10,712 nt of DNA from Haloferacaceae archaeon (GCA_028274825.1 JAQCMZ010000158.1:1-10712), one strand, 5' to 3'. Positions 1-7,454 are shown, counted from the first letter of the stretch. A program made the numbers and translations. Notes: generated by a model not told the origin, from the letters alone.

Positions 1-82
1 CCAATTCAGCGGTGGCGTGGGATTCGGCCGCGGTCACGCGGAAGAGGATGTCAATTGCCGACTGCTGACCGCGAGAGCTGAT
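1..82. other. left edge, no recognisable feature
   Basis: I see no supportable gene, hairpin or promoter in these bases before the first repeat copy begins. They could be the end of a feature that lies outside the window. Confidence 0.4.
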
Positions 83-464
83 GATTACAGTGGTTCGAGG
101 CGAAAGCCCACCGAGCCGTGGGATGAAGCCGCCGACTGAGAACCACACACGCTATTTCTGCACGCTGTTATCCGTTCCATTCAATCACAAAGAGTCCGTA
201 TGTTAGGGTGAAGTACCTCGGGGGCAAGCCCCGAGGCACTCGGCCTGTTCCGCCTGTAGACATGCGATATGCTGCTGCGGGGACTCTGTTCACGCTCGAG
301 ATGGCGACGAGCGGGTCGCGACTACTCACACACCACCGCCACCCAGCAGCATGAAATGTCGCCCCAACTGACTCCCCTGTGGCAATTGCATACTGGGAGT
401 CAGGCTGATGGGATGGCCTAGCCTGCTGTCTGGCTGGACACCCGTGAGTGCCACGCTCACGCTC
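83..464 (+). repeat. direct repeat copy 1 (second copy at 10372)
   Basis: This stretch matches 10372-10712 in the same orientation over its whole length, with scattered substitutions and small indels; the match is cut only by the window edge. Shared landmarks, in order, are the start GATTACAGTGGTTCGAGGCG, a short hairpin with CCCAC/GTGGG arms (107-111 and 118-122), the block AATCACAAAGAGTCCGTATG, the block GCTGATGGGATGGCC, and the closing GAGTGCCACGCTCACGCTC. Copy 1 carries an extra 54 nt at 207-260, where copy 2 has only AATAAA. The content suggests IS200/IS605-derived DNA (see the pseudogene entry). Divergence between the copies implies an old duplication or two independent insertions of related elements, not a recent tandem event. 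Confidence 0.85.
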
Positions 465-590
465 TCTGCGAGAGCGGGCAACACTGAGCGGATACTCAAC
501 CCACCGCACCCCCCTCTGAGAGGACCAAAGGTGCCTCAGCAAACCCGCACGGTCACAGCCGCAGTTATGAGCTGTGCCGGATAACTGACG
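262..590 (+). pseudogene. tnpB: degenerate 3' end of an IS200/IS605-type tnpB (IS1341-like)
   Basis: Read on the plus strand around 362-433, this copy encodes a degraded version of a segment that copy 2 preserves better. Copy 2 has KVTP, then about 13 residues, then ADGMAQPAVW; many haloarchaeal TnpB proteins end with a KVTP...WLAQPAV-like stretch shortly before the stop (family knowledge recalled, not searched). In copy 1 the Gln codon of that motif is a TAG stop at 419-421, and the rest of the tail is not open. No TnpB catalytic residues or zinc-finger cysteines are visible, so this is only a tail remnant. Its distance to the right-end hairpin at 598-617 is what a TnpB C-terminus followed by an element end would give. 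No tnpA is present. The pseudogene's left limit is uncertain. Confidence 0.5.
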
Positions 591-597
591 GAAGAAT

Positions 598-628
598 CCC
601 ACCCCTTCAGGGGTGGGAGGAGGTCAAG
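598..628 (+). mobile_element. IS200/IS605-type right end with perfect hairpin
   Basis: A perfect 8-bp stem, CCCACCCC (598-605) with GGGGTGGG (610-617), closes a TTCA loop and is followed by AGGAGGTCAA. This hairpin-plus-GGTCAA layout is typical of right ends of haloarchaeal IS1341/IS605 elements. In TnpB systems, this end also forms the 3' scaffold of the omega-RNA (reRNA), whose guide comes from the DNA just beyond it. It sits about 180 nt downstream of the tnpB-like QPAVW motif. Whether any RNA is still made is unknown. By analogy, a guide would begin near 628. Confidence 0.6.
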
Positions 629-630
629 AA

Positions 631-699
631 CATACTCACACTCTCCCGACTTACACAGCACTCACTCGGACGAGTCACCGGTGATTCGAGTGTGAGATG
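631..699. repeat. nested inverted repeats upstream of the protease gene
   Basis: Outer arms CTCACACTC (635-643) and GAGTGTGAG (688-696) are perfect 9-bp complements. Each is flanked by a CAT/ATG extension that pairs apart from one bulged A. Inside lie ACTCG/CGAGT (664-668 and 671-675) and the perfect palindrome TCACCGGTGA (675-684). The structure begins directly after the mobile-element right end and ends about 120 nt before the protease start. It could be a transcribed hairpin, a protein-binding region, or part of the element's flank. No T-run follows it. Confidence 0.45.
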
Positions 700-785
700 A
701 CGGCCGGTGTGTCGTCACGATACATATCCTGGAGCCGTCAGTCCCTCACGGATGACGCCAGTTTTCACCTGTCCAACTGAGGAAC

Positions 786-795
786 AAACTTAATC
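786..795 (+). promoter_or_regulatory. TATA-like box of the protease gene
   Basis: The A+T-rich AAACTTAATC is centred about 27 nt before the ATG at 819. In haloarchaea this spacing fits a transcript that starts at or next to the start codon. No Shine-Dalgarno sequence is visible right before the ATG. Confidence 0.45.
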
Positions 796-818
796 CGGAA
801 CCCATCTTCACGTATGAT

Positions 819-3800
819 ATGTCAGGGGATCACTCAGACACTGACACACCAGATGACGAGTCCTCACTGGCGGAATTGACGAAACGGCAGTTCATCGGCG
901 CCACGGTGGGGATAGGGCTCCTCGGTGGCTCTGGTTCGGACACAGGTCGATACGGGAAAGACGGTCGCTCTCAGCCACACCACGGACCCAGTTCGACTGG
1001 GGGAGGCTTCGGCGGTGGTCCCGGTGATTATAATGGTGGAGGTGGCGATTTCCCTACCCGCCGAACGCAAGTCACTCTGATCACCGGCCACACAATCGTG
1101 ATTATCGAGAGAGAGTCGTCGCCGACGGAAGCCGGCAGCGAACACTCTTCAGACGACACCTCCACGGAACGCACGTACGCGGTTGAAGAAGACACCAAAG
1201 ATCAATTCCGTGTGATCGAGGAGTCTGACGGGACGTATATCGTTCCCGAGGGTGCCGATCTCGATGCGTTGGACCGACTATTTTTCAATATCGATTATCT
1301 CGTCGACCAGGGGTACGATGACAAGACACGCGACAGAATCCCGGTGTTGGCCCGGACTGGTGAGGCCACCGGAGGCAGTGTCACCTTTGGGGGAGTCACC
1401 CGGACGTTCGACCCGACTGACGTCATCGCGACCACCGTGGCAAAAGACGGGCACACAGCGGTGCAAGCGGTTATTGGGACAGACAAATTCGAGCGACTCT
1501 ACCTTGACCGACGGGTAACGGCGACTCTAGATGCGTCAGCGCCGCGGATCAGTGCGAACGAGGGTCGTCAGAAGTTCGACGTGGATGGAACGGGGATTCG
1601 AATCGCCGTGATTGACACGGGGATCGACGCCAGTCACACCGATTTCGGTGACCGGGTAGTGTACGCGGAAGATTTCACCGGCGAGGGGACAGCCGATGAA
1701 TATGGCCACGGTACCCACGTCGCAGGGATCGCCGCCGGCGACGGGAGCGCGAATGACGGCGAATACGTCGGGGTCGCTCCAGGGGCCTCGCTCATGGATC
1801 TCAAGGCGTTAGATTCGGGTGGTGGTGGCTATCTCTCGGATATTGTCGATGCTATCGAGGCGGCCGTGCGAGAGGGTGCCGATGTGATCAACATGAGTCT
1901 CGGCGGGCCACCACAGGAGGACGACCCAATGGTAGAGGCCGTCGACTGGGCCTTCGACCGGGGGGTGACCGTCGTCTCGTCGGCAGGTAACGAGATAGAC
2001 ACCGCAGAATTTCGATCGGTCTCCTCGCCGGCGGTGGCGGCGGGCGCGATCGCTGTCGGCGCCAGCGACGATGACGAACACGAGTCGTTCGCCTCGGCCC
2101 GCGGACCCGCCCCGCACACGAGTGTGCTCAAACCCGAGGTGGTCGCACCGGGGACAGGTATCACAGCCGCCGGTAGCAGCGACGCGGGTGATTCTCCCTA
2201 CACCGAGATGTCGGGCACCTCAATGTCGGCCCCACACGTATCGGGACTTGCCGCTCTCGTCCAGGAACAACACGACGACCCGACTCCGTCAGGCGTCGAA
2301 GACTGCCTGGTCGTGACTGGGCAGGTGAATCACGACAGAGATATTTACAAACGCGGCGGCGGTGTCGTGGACGCAGCCGCAGCGCTGGAGTCTCCGTTAC
2401 GGATCCACGACGCAATTGTCGATCTGGGAACGCTCAGCGGGGCGACCTCTGCAACCGGCGAGATTAGCATCGAAAATGTCAGTGATACCGAGCGGACAGT
2501 CGCCGTAGAAGGCGTGCTGTTCGAGGAGACGGAGGGGACCGATGTCTCCAATCGACTGTCGGTCGACCCCCAAGACGTGAGTATCGCAGCCGGCGACACA
2601 CAGTCGATCAACCTGACAGTCGACGTGGAGGAACTGCTCGGGCTTCACGCTGGAGATATCACAATCACCTCGGACGGACGCACGTTTAGCGCCGTGATCG
2701 GGTTCACCCGCGCGCTCGAGGTGGTCGTTCAAAAGGACGTTCACGGGCGACGGGAGAGTGCTGCGGGAGATTTCGGCGCCATCTGGGCGCATGACGGAGC
2801 ATTCAGTATCGCTGAATACGCCGCATTCGACGACGACGGCAAGTGGGAGGTGGAGTTGTTCACCCCGACAGAGCGGGTCTCGGTCTGGTCGGAGAGCATA
2901 CTCCCGGCTGATTCAGCCCGTAATCAGCAGTTCGGCGAACCCGTCCTCACGGTTGCCTCCGGCGTTGATCTGACCGCAGGCGACTCCCCTATCAATCTGG
3001 ATGAGACGAGCACAGTCGCCCGGTCGATTGACACTTCCGCGATTACCGACAAGCCGACATACGAAGCTTTCAACGACGTGACGTTCAGCGCTGGGCTGTA
3101 CGCAACACAGGCTGACACAGAGTTCAATTACTCTCGGCTGCTGTTTGGGAATTTCAACGTGTTTACGGCTCATTTCACCCCGATAACGGCCGACGAGTCA
3201 ACTAACGCCGACACCGAATGGCAGTTTCACCCGACACACGACCGGTCACACACCTGGGACGTGGAAAACGCGTATTTCCTGTTTGAACCCACAAAATCGA
3301 TTTCAGACGGGGGAGAGACGATCGCTGTCGATCCAGACTCGCTCGCCCGTGAGGAAATCCAGTATCATCGCGATTTCTCTGATCAGTCTCTCAGGATAGC
3401 TAATCACGTGGTCCCCGCAGATCAGGATGCGTTTCCCACGTCATCGTCGATCGCACTGATTGAGGGACTCGGTCCAACCCGTGACAGACAGACATGGTGG
3501 CGGACAGTCGCACGGGCCGCGTACTGTGAGTCGTGGCGTGACAGCCGAGGAGTGTCCGGAGCCTGGCGCGCGCGCAGACTCGGTGAATTTGTCCCACCCA
3601 ACCCCGGGCAGTTCGGCTTCAATTTCAATCGGCAGCCGCTCGGGCAGATCGTCTCGAAAACCTTCGGGACCGTGTTCTCGCCGTCACTGGTGTACCAGAA
3701 CACGGCACTCGCGGATCAGCCCCCGGGACAGGTCGGATTCGAGCGGCTCTCAGAAACTAGCGGTGGATTCCAACTGCGGCTGAACGACGAGGTCATCCAC

Positions 3801-4754
3801 GAAAATGATGAGGTAGGTCCCGCACCGATAGTCCACGTTGATCCGGAGACAGCGCCGGCACTGTCCGAATTGAGCGATGGAGATACCCTCGCTATCAGAC
3901 ACGATGGCTGGGACCACACTCGCGAGCCTGCAATTGGTGTGAACGCGGAGTATACCGCCGACTACGATCCCCAAGGAGAGAATCGGACGCCACTGGTTCA
4001 AGCAGGCGTGATCGCTGGGCAGACCGGTCACACGTTCCGGTCGGGACCGACCATCGTGTGGCTCAAACTGACGCCCGCTCGAGAGCCAGACCGGCAGGTG
4101 GGGACTTCCGGAGAGACCACCCAAGCGCTCACACAAATCGATGCGTATTATGCAGACGGTGGAATCGAGTCTGGTGGCTCCGTCGCTGGCCAGGATGGCC
4201 CGCTCGGGGATCCTTGGGGTGGCGGTGACTGGGCGAGCGCAGATATCGTCTACCACGACGAGGAACGTCATCTCGTCGGTGTCTACGCTGAAGGGTTCGA
4301 TAGTCAGTTCCACCTGGCAATCGGGGCACGCAACGACACCGGTGGTCAACTCCGGGAGGTAATCCTCAACGCGGCTGGACTCGAGTCATGGGCTGATAAG
4401 ACTGTTAGTGCCGACGTCGAGACCAACCAGATCGATCTCACTGGAGACGAGACCGTTACCGTCGCCGTCGACCCTTTCGACGGAGCCGAAGAGGTAGATT
4501 GGCTTGCCGAGAATAAAACCGATTCTGAGGGCAGTAAGGTTCAATTCGGCGCGCCAGACGCGGTATTTTCCGGCGAGGCGGCAGACGCGACAAACGTTGA
4601 GTTTCGGTCAGACGGGACGATCGCCTTCGATTTTCCTGCCGCGGAAACCGGCTATCAAGCCGAGTATTCCCCAGTAGCAGCGTTTCTCGAACTGACGCCC
4701 CCTGGTGAAGACCGGTATGCTGGGGTCGATGCACTGGAGAGAGTAATAGCCTGA
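819..4754 (+). CDS. large secreted subtilisin-like (S8) serine protease
   Basis: A 1311-residue extracellular endopeptidase of the S8 family. The N-terminus has an acidic leader, then TKRQFIGATVGIGLLGG (21-37), a Tat-like signal with KR in place of RR and no lipobox Cys. A Gly-rich linker (about 60-76) and a probable propeptide or N-terminal domain (about 82-245, VTLITG and LVDQGYDD motifs) follow. The catalytic domain (about 255-525) has all residues: Asp266 in AVIDTG, His297 in GHGTH, oxyanion Asn391 in SSAGN, and Ser468 in SGTSMSAPH. Residues about 532-635 look like an Fn3-type beta domain. The remaining 670 residues are acidic, beta-rich and not recognised. The order resembles the large S8 proteases of actinobacteria rather than halolysins, which are about 400-550 residues and end in a PPC domain. 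Only two Cys were seen. ATG 819 is chosen because it gives the signal sequence and fits the TATA spacing. It is convergent with the CetZ gene. Confidence 0.93.
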   Translation: MSGDHSDTDTPDDESSLAELTKRQFIGATVGIGLLGGSGSDTGRYGKDGRSQPHHGPSSTGGGFGGGPGDYNGGGGDFPTRRTQVTLITGHTIVIIERESSPTEAGSEHSSDDTSTERTYAVEEDTKDQFRVIEESDGTYIVPEGADLDALDRLFFNIDYLVDQGYDDKTRDRIPVLARTGEATGGSVTFGGVTRTFDPTDVIATTVAKDGHTAVQAVIGTDKFERLYLDRRVTATLDASAPRISANEGRQKFDVDGTGIRIAVIDTGIDASHTDFGDRVVYAEDFTGEGTADEYGHGTHVAGIAAGDGSANDGEYVGVAPGASLMDLKALDSGGGGYLSDIVDAIEAAVREGADVINMSLGGPPQEDDPMVEAVDWAFDRGVTVVSSAGNEIDTAEFRSVSSPAVAAGAIAVGASDDDEHESFASARGPAPHTSVLKPEVVAPGTGITAAGSSDAGDSPYTEMSGTSMSAPHVSGLAALVQEQHDDPTPSGVEDCLVVTGQVNHDRDIYKRGGGVVDAAAALESPLRIHDAIVDLGTLSGATSATGEISIENVSDTERTVAVEGVLFEETEGTDVSNRLSVDPQDVSIAAGDTQSINLTVDVEELLGLHAGDITITSDGRTFSAVIGFTRALEVVVQKDVHGRRESAAGDFGAIWAHDGAFSIAEYAAFDDDGKWEVELFTPTERVSVWSESILPADSARNQQFGEPVLTVASGVDLTAGDSPINLDETSTVARSIDTSAITDKPTYEAFNDVTFSAGLYATQADTEFNYSRLLFGNFNVFTAHFTPITADESTNADTEWQFHPTHDRSHTWDVENAYFLFEPTKSISDGGETIAVDPDSLAREEIQYHRDFSDQSLRIANHVVPADQDAFPTSSSIALIEGLGPTRDRQTWWRTVARAAYCESWRDSRGVSGAWRARRLGEFVPPNPGQFGFNFNRQPLGQIVSKTFGTVFSPSLVYQNTALADQPPGQVGFERLSETSGGFQLRLNDEVIHENDEVGPAPIVHVDPETAPALSELSDGDTLAIRHDGWDHTREPAIGVNAEYTADYDPQGENRTPLVQAGVIAGQTGHTFRSGPTIVWLKLTPAREPDRQVGTSGETTQALTQIDAYYADGGIESGGSVAGQDGPLGDPWGGGDWASADIVYHDEERHLVGVYAEGFDSQFHLAIGARNDTGGQLREVILNAAGLESWADKTVSADVETNQIDLTGDETVTVAVDPFDGAEEVDWLAENKTDSEGSKVQFGAPDAVFSGEAADATNVEFRSDGTIAFDFPAAETGYQAEYSPVAAFLELTPPGEDRYAGVDALERVIA

Positions 4755-5027
4755 TCAAACACGGTCGTATGTCGTCACTGACCGTTCCGATATCGCCAGT
4801 ATCAGTCGGCTGTAATGCGAACGCATGATTCAGAATCAATTGATACTGGAACCTGTCCCTGACCCGCTCGTTCCGTCACTCTGACAGAGTCGACGGTAGA
4901 GAAAACAGGTGAATTGAGTCTGATCCGAGCGTATCACTCGTGTTGAGCCCAGGAGTATTTTGATTCGCGGATGGAGGTTAATTCTCGTTCGTGACGGGAG
5001 AGTCACGTCCGCTGGTGGGACACTCAG
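4755..5027. other. convergent intergenic region with hairpins
   Basis: This gap separates the ends of two convergent genes and contains no credible ORF. Just after the protease stop, ACGGTC (4761-4766) pairs with GACCGT (4780-4785). A second imperfect hairpin spans 4874-4895 (CGTC-ACTCTG with CAGAGTCGACG). Short T-runs that could end transcription lie at 4958-4961 on the plus strand and, as the complement of 4902-4905, on the minus strand. Both are weak terminator candidates. Confidence 0.35.
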
Positions 5028-6110
5028 TCAGTGGCGCGGAGAACTCAGCGCGGAGATCCGGTCAGATTCGATGCCAGCCAGTAGTACAGTCGCGGTGATA
5101 TCGGTCCCGTCGGACTCGGGGGCATCGCCGCTGCGAATCCGCACTGCGTTCGTCTCCCGGGACAGCCATCCTCGCCCATCAGCGATTGCCCGCCTGTTGA
5201 GCCACCTGGGTGGGCCGGCGACGACCAGCAGTCCACGAGAGACACTCCCGATGTCACACTCGAGTGTGAGCTTTCCCATCACAGCCCGTCGAATCGTCGT
5301 TTCGACGGCTTTGATCGATTCGACAGTGTCGATTTCCTCTTCATTTCCGAGAAGACTCCCGACCCACTTCTCGATTCCAGCCTTCGGCTCGCGGACTTGC
5401 TGACTGCTGTACCCAATCGTCGCGAAATCGTCACCCGCTAGCGTGTTGATTATCTCACTGGCGTCAACCACGCTTTCCGCGACGGTGTCGGTAGATGTTG
5501 TTTCGCCAGCGACAAACACTGCCGCGATCCGCTTGACAAGGGTGGCATTCAGTTTCTGTCTCGATTCAGCGACACTGTCACCGGAGCCGATCCAAGAATC
5601 GTTGTCGAAGACGAGTTGACTGGTCGTCACCTCTCTTAGCGACCGAATCCCGGCTCGTGCATTCTGGGCTGTGCGGTCACCCTCAGTTCCTGCGGGGAGG
5701 ATCGAAACCGTGTAGATTGGGTAATCACAGGTTTGTCTGATCAGTTTGATGAGATACGGTGTCGCCCCCGACCCGGTGCCACCACCCAAGCCCGCCACGA
5801 GTACCACCGCGTCGATAGAACTCGTCGTCACCTCATCGACCGACAGTTTGAGCGCGGTGGTGTCTTCGTCGATCGCCGCAGTCCCAGCTGTCCGATCACC
5901 ACCTGTCCCACTTCCGCCAGTCTCGATACTCCCGAAACTGACGCGCGCGCCGTCAGGCACCGTCTGCAACTGATTCAGAACGTCCGTATCCGTATCGAAC
6001 GCCAGGGTGTCGGCTAAATACGACGGCTCCCGAAGCTCGTTATCGCGCCACAGCGTGTCGACGACACGACAGCCCGCGCCGCCTACTCCAATCGCTGCGA
6101 TTTGCATCAT
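5028..6110 (-). CDS. cetZ: CetZ-family tubulin-like GTPase, short paralogue
   Basis: A 360-residue protein of the tubulin/FtsZ superfamily, CetZ branch. CetZ proteins are cytosolic and in haloarchaea affect cell shape and motility. Visible motifs are the nucleotide-binding GVGGAG (8-13), the tubulin signature GLGGGTGSG (107-115), VFDNDSW (167-173), and a T7-loop region VVDASEIINTL (214-224). The DASEI form of that loop is characteristic of CetZ rather than FtsZ. The C-terminal domain keeps the family's LVVAGPPRWLNR (295-306) and VLLAGI (342-347). It ends soon after, with no long tail; CetZ1 is usually near 395 residues, so this looks like a minor paralogue. Two Met codons are in tandem (6110 and 6107); either would give a leaderless start. 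It is convergent with the protease and divergent from the ZIP gene. Confidence 0.9.
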   Translation of the reverse strand: MMQIAAIGVGGAGCRVVDTLWRDNELREPSYLADTLAFDTDTDVLNQLQTVPDGARVSFGSIETGGSGTGGDRTAGTAAIDEDTTALKLSVDEVTTSSIDAVVLVAGLGGGTGSGATPYLIKLIRQTCDYPIYTVSILPAGTEGDRTAQNARAGIRSLREVTTSQLVFDNDSWIGSGDSVAESRQKLNATLVKRIAAVFVAGETTSTDTVAESVVDASEIINTLAGDDFATIGYSSQQVREPKAGIEKWVGSLLGNEEEIDTVESIKAVETTIRRAVMGKLTLECDIGSVSRGLLVVAGPPRWLNRRAIADGRGWLSRETNAVRIRSGDAPESDGTDITATVLLAGIESDRISALSSPRH

Positions 6111-6130
6111 GGTCTTGTATGCAGCGAAGA

Positions 6131-6138
6131 TAGTAAAG
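6131..6138 (-). promoter_or_regulatory. TATA-like box of the CetZ gene
   Basis: On the minus strand this reads CTTTACTA, 21-28 nt before the first ATG at 6110. That spacing predicts a leaderless transcript, and no ribosome-binding site is visible. The inverted repeat at 6138-6155 directly abuts its upstream side. Confidence 0.55.
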
Positions 6139-6155
6139 TTGATTCGTTAATCAAC
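6138..6155. promoter_or_regulatory. operator-like palindrome abutting the CetZ TATA box
   Basis: GTTGATT (6138-6144) and AATCAAC (6149-6155) are perfect 7-bp inverted arms around CGTT. The site lies exactly where TFB-recognition elements and activator or repressor sites sit in archaeal promoters. The regulator is unknown, and no gene for one is nearby. Confidence 0.45.
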
Positions 6156-6444
6156 TCAGACGATACACTCCCTGTTGCCTGAAATAGTGGTATTGAAATC
6201 ATGACGGAAGCGGGCAAAACAGTAGCCAGATTCGCGAACGCTCAGCAGAACAGAATCGAGCGCTGTCACGCGATACACACGAGTATCACTGTCGAGCAAG
6301 AACCAATCCGGGACGAAAGAAACTTTCACCCAGATCCTGACATCCAGAATCCAGGAACAGCAGGTCAAAACCTGGACGGGTCATGAGAGTGGTCTTAGTA
6401 ATCTCGATTCGGCCGTCACTGAATGTCCTCTGACACGAAGCGAG

Positions 6445-6470
6445 CGAAAGCCCACCTCTTCAGGGGAGAC
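6445..6470 (+). repeat. decayed IS1341/IS605-type right-end-like motif
   Basis: CGAAAGCCCACC followed by TCTTCAGGGG recalls the right-end hairpin at 598-617 (CTTCAGGGG loop side) and the CGAAAGCCCAC hairpins at 102-111 and 10391-10400. The stem is reduced to about three pairs, so this is at best a relic. No tnpB remnant was recognised beside it. Confidence 0.3.
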
Positions 6471-6533
6471 AAATGGACCGGGTGTTCAGGGTTGCTGTCT
6501 CTGGACAGGTGGTGGATGTCGAAATCAGCAGAA

Positions 6534-6543
6534 TTGATAAACC
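6534..6543 (+). promoter_or_regulatory. TATA-like box of the ZIP gene
   Basis: TTGATAAACC is centred about 28 nt upstream of the GTG start at 6567, which fits a nearly leaderless transcript. GGTGATT just after it (6544-6550) resembles a Shine-Dalgarno core but is too far from the start to decide it. Confidence 0.4.
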
Positions 6544-6566
6544 GGTGATTCGCGATAGTGTGAGTA

Positions 6567-7364
6567 GTGGGTTTACTCGGAGATCTGATATTCGTGTTTC
6601 TCGCTGGTATGGTCACAGCGCTCGCGACTGGGGTGGGTGCGCTCCCGTTTTATTTTTTCAGTGAGATCAGTGAACGATGGAAAGTCGGGCTGTGGGGGTT
6701 GGCATCAGGAATTATGGTCGCAGCAAGTGTTTTTGGGTTGTTGTTCGAGGCGACAGCGTACGGCACATATCTACAGATTAGTATCGGTGTTGGGATTGGC
6801 GTTGGATTGGTCGTCTTCACAAATTGGGTGCTCACCGATGCAGAAATCGACCCCGGCGAGTACGAAGAGGCAGACTTTCGGAAACTCGTTCTCATTCTCG
6901 GAATCCTCACAGTTCATTCGTTTCCTGAGGGAGTCGCCGTCGGCGTCTCGTTTGCCGAACTCGGTCTCGATGGGGGGACAGAGTTTCTCGGGTTGACCGT
7001 TCCGGTTCTCGGTATCATCATGACGTTCGCCATCGCCATCCACAACATCCCCGAGGGACTCTCTATCGGCATTCCCCTGCGGAATATGAGCGTCGAGCCA
7101 CGCCGGATGGTCGGGTGGGCGATTTTCTCGAGTCTCCCACAACCTATCGGTGCCGTTTTCGCCTTCGTTTTCGTCAGCGTCGCACAAGAGCTGCTCCCGA
7201 TTGGATTCGGATTCGCTGCTGGTGCGATGATATATCTCGTCGCGACCGAATTCATTCCAGAAGCGCTCAAGCAGGGGGCACATCTTCCGTCTCACGGCTA
7301 CGCAGAGACTGCAACAGGATTCGTCTCGGGTGTCATCCTGATGATGCCCTTTTTATTCATCTGA
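6567..7364 (+). CDS. ZIP-family divalent metal transporter
   Basis: A 265-residue integral membrane protein of the ZIP family, which moves Zn2+ or related divalent cations across the cytoplasmic membrane. The two metal-binding helix motifs are clear: HSFPEG (117-122) and HNIPEG (159-164), each followed by a small-residue helix. Seven to eight hydrophobic helices can be placed, near residues 5-32, 41-60, 70-90, 107-130, 143-165, 182-205, 210-232 and 250-265. An acidic loop (91-103) precedes the first motif, where many ZIP proteins have a metal-sensing loop. The GTG at 6567 is the first start in frame after a TGA at 6561-6563; it yields the MGLLGDLIFVFLAG start expected for haloarchaeal relatives. 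ATG 6609 would cut into the first helix. Substrate cannot be assigned from sequence. Confidence 0.92.
   Translation: MGLLGDLIFVFLAGMVTALATGVGALPFYFFSEISERWKVGLWGLASGIMVAASVFGLLFEATAYGTYLQISIGVGIGVGLVVFTNWVLTDAEIDPGEYEEADFRKLVLILGILTVHSFPEGVAVGVSFAELGLDGGTEFLGLTVPVLGIIMTFAIAIHNIPEGLSIGIPLRNMSVEPRRMVGWAIFSSLPQPIGAVFAFVFVSVAQELLPIGFGFAAGAMIYLVATEFIPEALKQGAHLPSHGYAETATGFVSGVILMMPFLFI
7349..7356 (+). terminator. T-rich terminator at the end of the ZIP gene
   Basis: CTTTTTAT lies within the last codons of the ZIP gene, which encode the final Phe-Leu-Phe-Ile. T-runs on the coding strand are the usual archaeal intrinsic termination signal. No better T-run occurs before the convergent gene that ends at 7455. 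Confidence 0.35.
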
Positions 7365-7454
7365 CTGGTCTCCCGTCGGCAAGCGTCTTCGAGATAGGCA
7401 ACTCACGAGACAGTGCTCGGGAACTCTCCCCATTCGTCACCTCCGAGCGAGGGG

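Larger units (their letters stand above)
6156..6566. other. gene-poor divergent intergenic region
   Basis: Most of the gap between the CetZ and ZIP genes holds nothing certain. An ATG-started ORF of 61 codons at 6201-6386 (+) exists, but its third-position G+C is near chance, it has no domain I know, and it lacks a clear promoter, so I do not call it a gene. A mobile-element-like hairpin lies at 6445-6470 and a TATA-like box for the ZIP gene near 6535. Confidence 0.4.

Noticed and set aside
90..130. GGTTCGAGGC followed by a small hairpin, resembling a tRNA T-arm
   Set aside because: No acceptor, D or anticodon arm can be built around it, and the same bases occur in both repeat copies as part of the element-derived unit.
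168..602. A 144-codon minus-strand ORF across the left mobile-element remnant
   Set aside because: The matching region in copy 2 has indels that break the frame, and the tnpB-like signal lies on the opposite strand. It is open by chance.
3750..4349. A 199-codon minus-strand ORF within the protease gene
   Set aside because: It overlaps the tail of the protease frame, which is continuous with a complete catalytic domain. The antisense protein has no recognisable motif or promoter.
4960..5403. A 147-codon plus-strand ORF over the end of the CetZ gene
   Set aside because: It is antisense to the conserved C-terminal domain of CetZ and is Ser/Arg-rich, as antisense frames of haloarchaeal genes usually are.
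6156..6368. A 70-codon minus-strand ORF upstream of the CetZ gene
   Set aside because: Its Cys-, Arg- and Trp-rich product is unlike the acidic proteins of the window, and it overlaps another equally weak ORF on the plus strand.
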